Assembly: GCA_035293845.1 (NCBI GenBank)
Contig: DATGMB010000204.1
Coordinates: 1 to 31,896, forward strand
Length of the DNA: 31,896 nucleotides
Direction: 5' to 3'
Origin: DATGMB01 sp035293845
GTDB lineage: Bacteria > Acidobacteriota > Terriglobia > Bryobacterales > Bryobacteraceae
Shown here piece after piece: positions 30,016 through 31,896 of this stretch (within the stretch, counting starts at the first letter, position 1; each line of letters opens with the position of its first letter). Under the pieces are notes generated by a model. It made no database searches. It saw nothing but the letters and a program-made list of their open reading frames with translations, and had not been told where the DNA came from. The translations under genes and the position numbers were made by a program.

Positions 30016-31181
30016 AGGGTACCGATTCGGGCAGGAAAGACGGGCGGCCGGACCGATTCCGCCCTCCAGCCCAGCAGGAATTCCACAGCCGGTCCGCACA
30101 CGCGGCCCTGGCACGGCCCCATGCCGCAGCGGGTCTGCAGCTTGGCTTCGCGCCATCCGCGGAACTGGCGCAGCCGCCCAAGCGGGACGTCTTCGCAGCG
30201 GCAGACGAGAGTTTCCGGCGCCGGTAGGGCCTTCAGCTCTTCCCGTAGCCTGAAGGTCTCTTCGAGGGTGCGGGCGAAGCGGGCATATCGAGCCCGGCGG
30301 GCAAAGAGGCGGCGGGCGCGTTCGGGCTGGCCGGCGGCGGCATAACCGGCGATCGCTCCTTCAACCTGGGAAAGCTCCAGGCCGCCGATTCCGGTGACTT
30401 CTCCGGCGGCGTAAACGCCTGGCGCGCGTGTTTCCTGGAATTCATCGACGGACGCGCCGCCGGCGAGCAGCGCCGCCAATTCCACGTTGGGCACGAGGCC
30501 GAAGCCGCAGGCCAGGTAGTCGCAGGGCTCCGTCCAGGTGCGGCTGCCGCGCCGAAGCGTGACGGCGCCGGGCGCCGCCGAAACGGGCCAGCAGCCGGTG
30601 AGATAGCGGACGCCCGCTCGCAGGCGAATCGCATCGAGCATCTTGCCGGGGTGCCCCGCCAGGGTGAAGGCGAAGCGCCGGATCGCGGCCCCATCGGCCT
30701 GCTCTGCGACCAGCGCAATCCGCGCGCCGCGATGGCGGAGATAATCGGCGACCGCCAGCAGCAGCGGACCGCTGCCGGCCACCACGATCCGTTTGCCCGC
30801 GATCGGCATGCCGGATTTCACCAGCGCCTGCAGACCGCCCGCGCCGGCGACGTGCGGGAGCGTCCAGCCCGGAAACGGCACCCATCGCTCGCGCGCTCCG
30901 GTGGCGAGAATCAGCTTGCCGTATCCCAGCTCGAAGGCGGAATCGAAGGTTTCGAGCGTGAGCCGGCCCGGCGACGGAGCGGCTACGATGCGTGCGCCGC
31001 AGATCAGCTTGACGCTCGGGGGCAGGCCGCCGGCCCGCTCTGCCTGGCCGCGCCAGATCTGGCCGCCCGGGGTGGGATTATCGTCCACGATCCCGACCGA
31101 AGCGCCGCTTTCTGCCGCCGCGCGTGCGGCCGCCAGGCCGGCGGGTCCGGCGCCCGCGATCACGATGCCGTACTCAATCAT
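30012..31181 (-). CDS. FAD-dependent oxidoreductase, HcnB/opine-oxidase alpha-like subunit
   Basis: A 389-residue flavoprotein. The N-terminal dinucleotide fold is IVIAGAGPAGLAAARAA (residues 6-22), with a second fold KRIVVAGSGPLLLAVADYL. The C-terminus carries a BFD-like [2Fe-2S] site: Cys327-x-Cys329 (CRCEDV) and Cys352-x4-Cys357 (CGMGPCQGRVC). This set is typical of HcnB, of the large subunit of opine/octopine oxidases and of the D-hydroxyproline dehydrogenase complex, which oxidise an amino acid or opine at a partner DAO-type flavin and pass electrons on. The ATG at 31181 has GGAGG 9 nt upstream, in the decayed duplicate. Order in the operon: DAO-like, ferredoxin-like, this gene. The substrate is not determined. 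Confidence 0.88.
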   Translation of the reverse strand: MIEYGIVIAGAGPAGLAAARAAAESGASVGIVDDNPTPGGQIWRGQAERAGGLPPSVKLICGARIVAAPSPGRLTLETFDSAFELGYGKLILATGARERWVPFPGWTLPHVAGAGGLQALVKSGMPIAGKRIVVAGSGPLLLAVADYLRHRGARIALVAEQADGAAIRRFAFTLAGHPGKMLDAIRLRAGVRYLTGCWPVSAAPGAVTLRRGSRTWTEPCDYLACGFGLVPNVELAALLAGGASVDEFQETRAPGVYAAGEVTGIGGLELSQVEGAIAGYAAAGQPERARRLFARRARYARFARTLEETFRLREELKALPAPETLVCRCEDVPLGRLRQFRGWREAKLQTRCGMGPCQGRVCGPAVEFLLGWRAESVRPPVFPARIGTL

Positions 31182-31414
31182 CGCTGCGGACCTCCATCCT
31201 CAGGCGGCACGGAAGCGGGCAGCTCCGGACTTGTGGGCGGCGGATGTAGCGCGGCCCGCGCCGCACGCCAGGGAGCCTGGCGGCGGGTGCTGCGGCGGCT
31301 CGCGGCGGCCGGCCGTGGCGCGTCCGCGCCGCATACCGGGGCGGACAGCCGAGGGAGTGCCGTGGCGAGCGGGCAAGGCATAGGCCTGCCCCATACAGGA
31401 TCCGCATGCCGAAC
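31182..31414 (-). repeat. Decayed partial duplication at the ferredoxin/HcnB-like junction
   Basis: This 233-bp spacer holds no intact gene. Its end (31174-31240, minus strand) encodes PQVRSC-x2-PC-x3-MEVRSDD, a copy of the ferredoxin-like gene's own end (PHVRSC-x2-PC-x3-MEVRTDD, 31415-31480). Directly after the intact ferredoxin stop, the frame MTEFGMRILYGAG (ATG at 31422) mimics the start of the HcnB-like protein (MIEYGIVIAGAG). So a unit of about 241 bp spanning the gene junction was duplicated in tandem and has decayed, leaving two junction copies around a ruined middle. The middle part is Arg/Ala-coding in all frames and not recognisable. Confidence 0.6.
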
Positions 31415-31651
31415 TCAGTCATCCGTGCGGACCTCCATCCCCGGACGGCACGGCATCTGGCAGCTTCGCACGTGCGGGCGGCCGTCCACGGTGACACGGC
31501 ATTCGAAGCAGATGCCCATGCCGCAGAGCGGACCGCGCGGCTCGCCGGAAACGGAGCGCCGGAATCGCGTCTCGCCGGCCATCGACACGGCAGCCGAAAC
31601 CATCGCGCCCTCGGGCACTTCGACGGGCCGTCCGTTCACTTTGACGGTCAA
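31415..31651 (-). CDS. (2Fe-2S)-binding ferredoxin-like subunit, HcnA-like
   Basis: A 78-residue plant-type ferredoxin-like protein. Cluster cysteines: Cys43-x4-Cys48-x2-Cys51-x12-Cys64 (CGMGICFEC, then SC). This is the small subunit of HcnABC/opine-oxidase-like complexes, carrying electrons between the two flavin subunits. The start is TTG at 31651, with AGGAGG 5-10 nt upstream; TTGA overlaps the stop of the DAO-like gene, and TTG-VKVNGRPVEVPEG is the usual family opening. A longer frame to 31714 would lie inside the DAO-like gene. Downstream is the decayed duplicate of its own end and then the HcnB-like gene. Confidence 0.85.
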   Translation of the reverse strand: MTVKVNGRPVEVPEGAMVSAAVSMAGETRFRRSVSGEPRGPLCGMGICFECRVTVDGRPHVRSCQMPCRPGMEVRTDD

Positions 31652-31896
31652 TGCGCCTCCTGTTTGCGCCCGGGCAGATAGGGTTCGGCAGGGATTGCCG
31701 TCGCGCGCCCGCAAATCTGCGCCGCCACCAGTTGGCCGGTGGCCAGCGAAGTGGTAATCCCGAGGCCCTCGTGCCCGGTGGCGAGGTACAGGCGCGGGTC
31801 CGCTGTGGGGCCGATCAGCGGTAGCTTATCCGGCGTGGCCGCACGGAAACCGGTCCAGGTGCGGATGGCGGTGAGCGCCGCCAGCTCCGGCATGTA
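31648..31896 (-). CDS. DAO-type FAD oxidoreductase, HcnC-like (C-terminal end, partial)
   Basis: Only the last 82 codons are in the window; the gene continues beyond base 31896. The fragment TWTGFRAATPDKLPLIGP, then YLATGHEGLGITTSLATGQL, is the conserved C-terminal FAD-contact region of the D-amino acid oxidase family (P-IGP and GHxxxG-x-x-x-A/S). Together with the ferredoxin-like and HcnB-like genes downstream it gives the three-subunit HcnABC / opine-oxidase / D-hydroxyproline dehydrogenase layout, in which this subunit holds the amine-oxidising site. The stop overlaps the next start by TTGA. Confidence 0.85.
   Translation of the reverse strand, partial: YMPELAALTAIRTWTGFRAATPDKLPLIGPTADPRLYLATGHEGLGITTSLATGQLVAAQICGRATAIPAEPYLPGRKQEAH

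Noticed and set aside
31174..31497. A 107-codon frame between the ferredoxin-like and HcnB-like genes
   Set aside because: Only its last about 20 residues resemble a protein, and those copy the end of the ferredoxin-like gene; better explained as a decayed duplication.

Overview
The window reads as chromosomal DNA of a GC-rich Acidobacteriota species, most likely a Solibacter/Bryobacter relative. This is inferred from style, since there is no 16S rRNA gene here. The signs are: two very large TonB-dependent receptors with N-terminal carboxypeptidase-regulatory domains and a C-terminal Phe, several Tat-type exported enzymes (a Gfo/Idh/MocA oxidoreductase, an amidohydrolase, a gluconate-dehydrogenase-subunit-3-like protein), a PQQ dehydrogenase, a secreted LamG/DUF1080-type protein, many TTG/GTG starts, and genes that lack a Shine-Dalgarno but carry a -10-like hexamer directly before the start codon. 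No phage, IS element, CRISPR array or rRNA operon is visible.

Layout. 1-4145 (minus): the 5' end of a secreted protein, then a three-gene oxidation operon (subunit-3-like protein, GMC flavoprotein with a four-Cys cluster, PQQ dehydrogenase) with touching stops and starts. 4227-9516: an exported amidohydrolase (+), a methyltransferase and a DASS-type anion transporter (-, overlapping), and an exported Gfo/Idh/MocA protein (+). 9523-11964 (minus): an orphan nucleotidyltransferase-fold protein, two hairpin terminators, then an ECF sigma factor coupled to a protein that joins an anti-sigma zinc motif, a membrane helix and a TonB C-terminal domain. 12015-18181: PhnW-type aminotransferase (-), a secreted protein (+), a large TonB-dependent receptor (-) and a divergent HTH plus periplasmic-binding-domain regulator (+). 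18211-21066 (minus): ABC ATPase, ABC-2 permease with a GldG-like extracytoplasmic part, and a secreted LamG-like protein. 21260-21336: tRNA-Pro(UGG). 21449-23461 (minus): a GguC/AraD1 (FAH fold) protein, the remnant of an amidohydrolase, and a two-gene module of a tiny arm-less HU-like protein and a TIR protein whose N-terminus is a second arm-less HU-like segment. 23697-28411 (+): a 53-residue secreted Lys-rich protein, a secreted DUF5666-like protein and a TonB-dependent receptor, the last two both with Gly-rich tracts. 28505-29876 (+): Rrf2 regulator coupled to cysteine synthase. 30012-31896 (minus): an HcnABC/opine-oxidase-like three-subunit amine oxidase, containing a decayed partial duplication.

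Working together, much of the region handles uptake and periplasmic oxidation of organic compounds: outer-membrane receptors, a TonB transducer tied to an ECF sigma factor, exported dehydrogenases and amidohydrolases, and amine/amino-acid oxidation. The most novel-looking items are the HU-like/HU-TIR pair (22692-23461) and the anti-sigma/TonB fusion (10184-11341).
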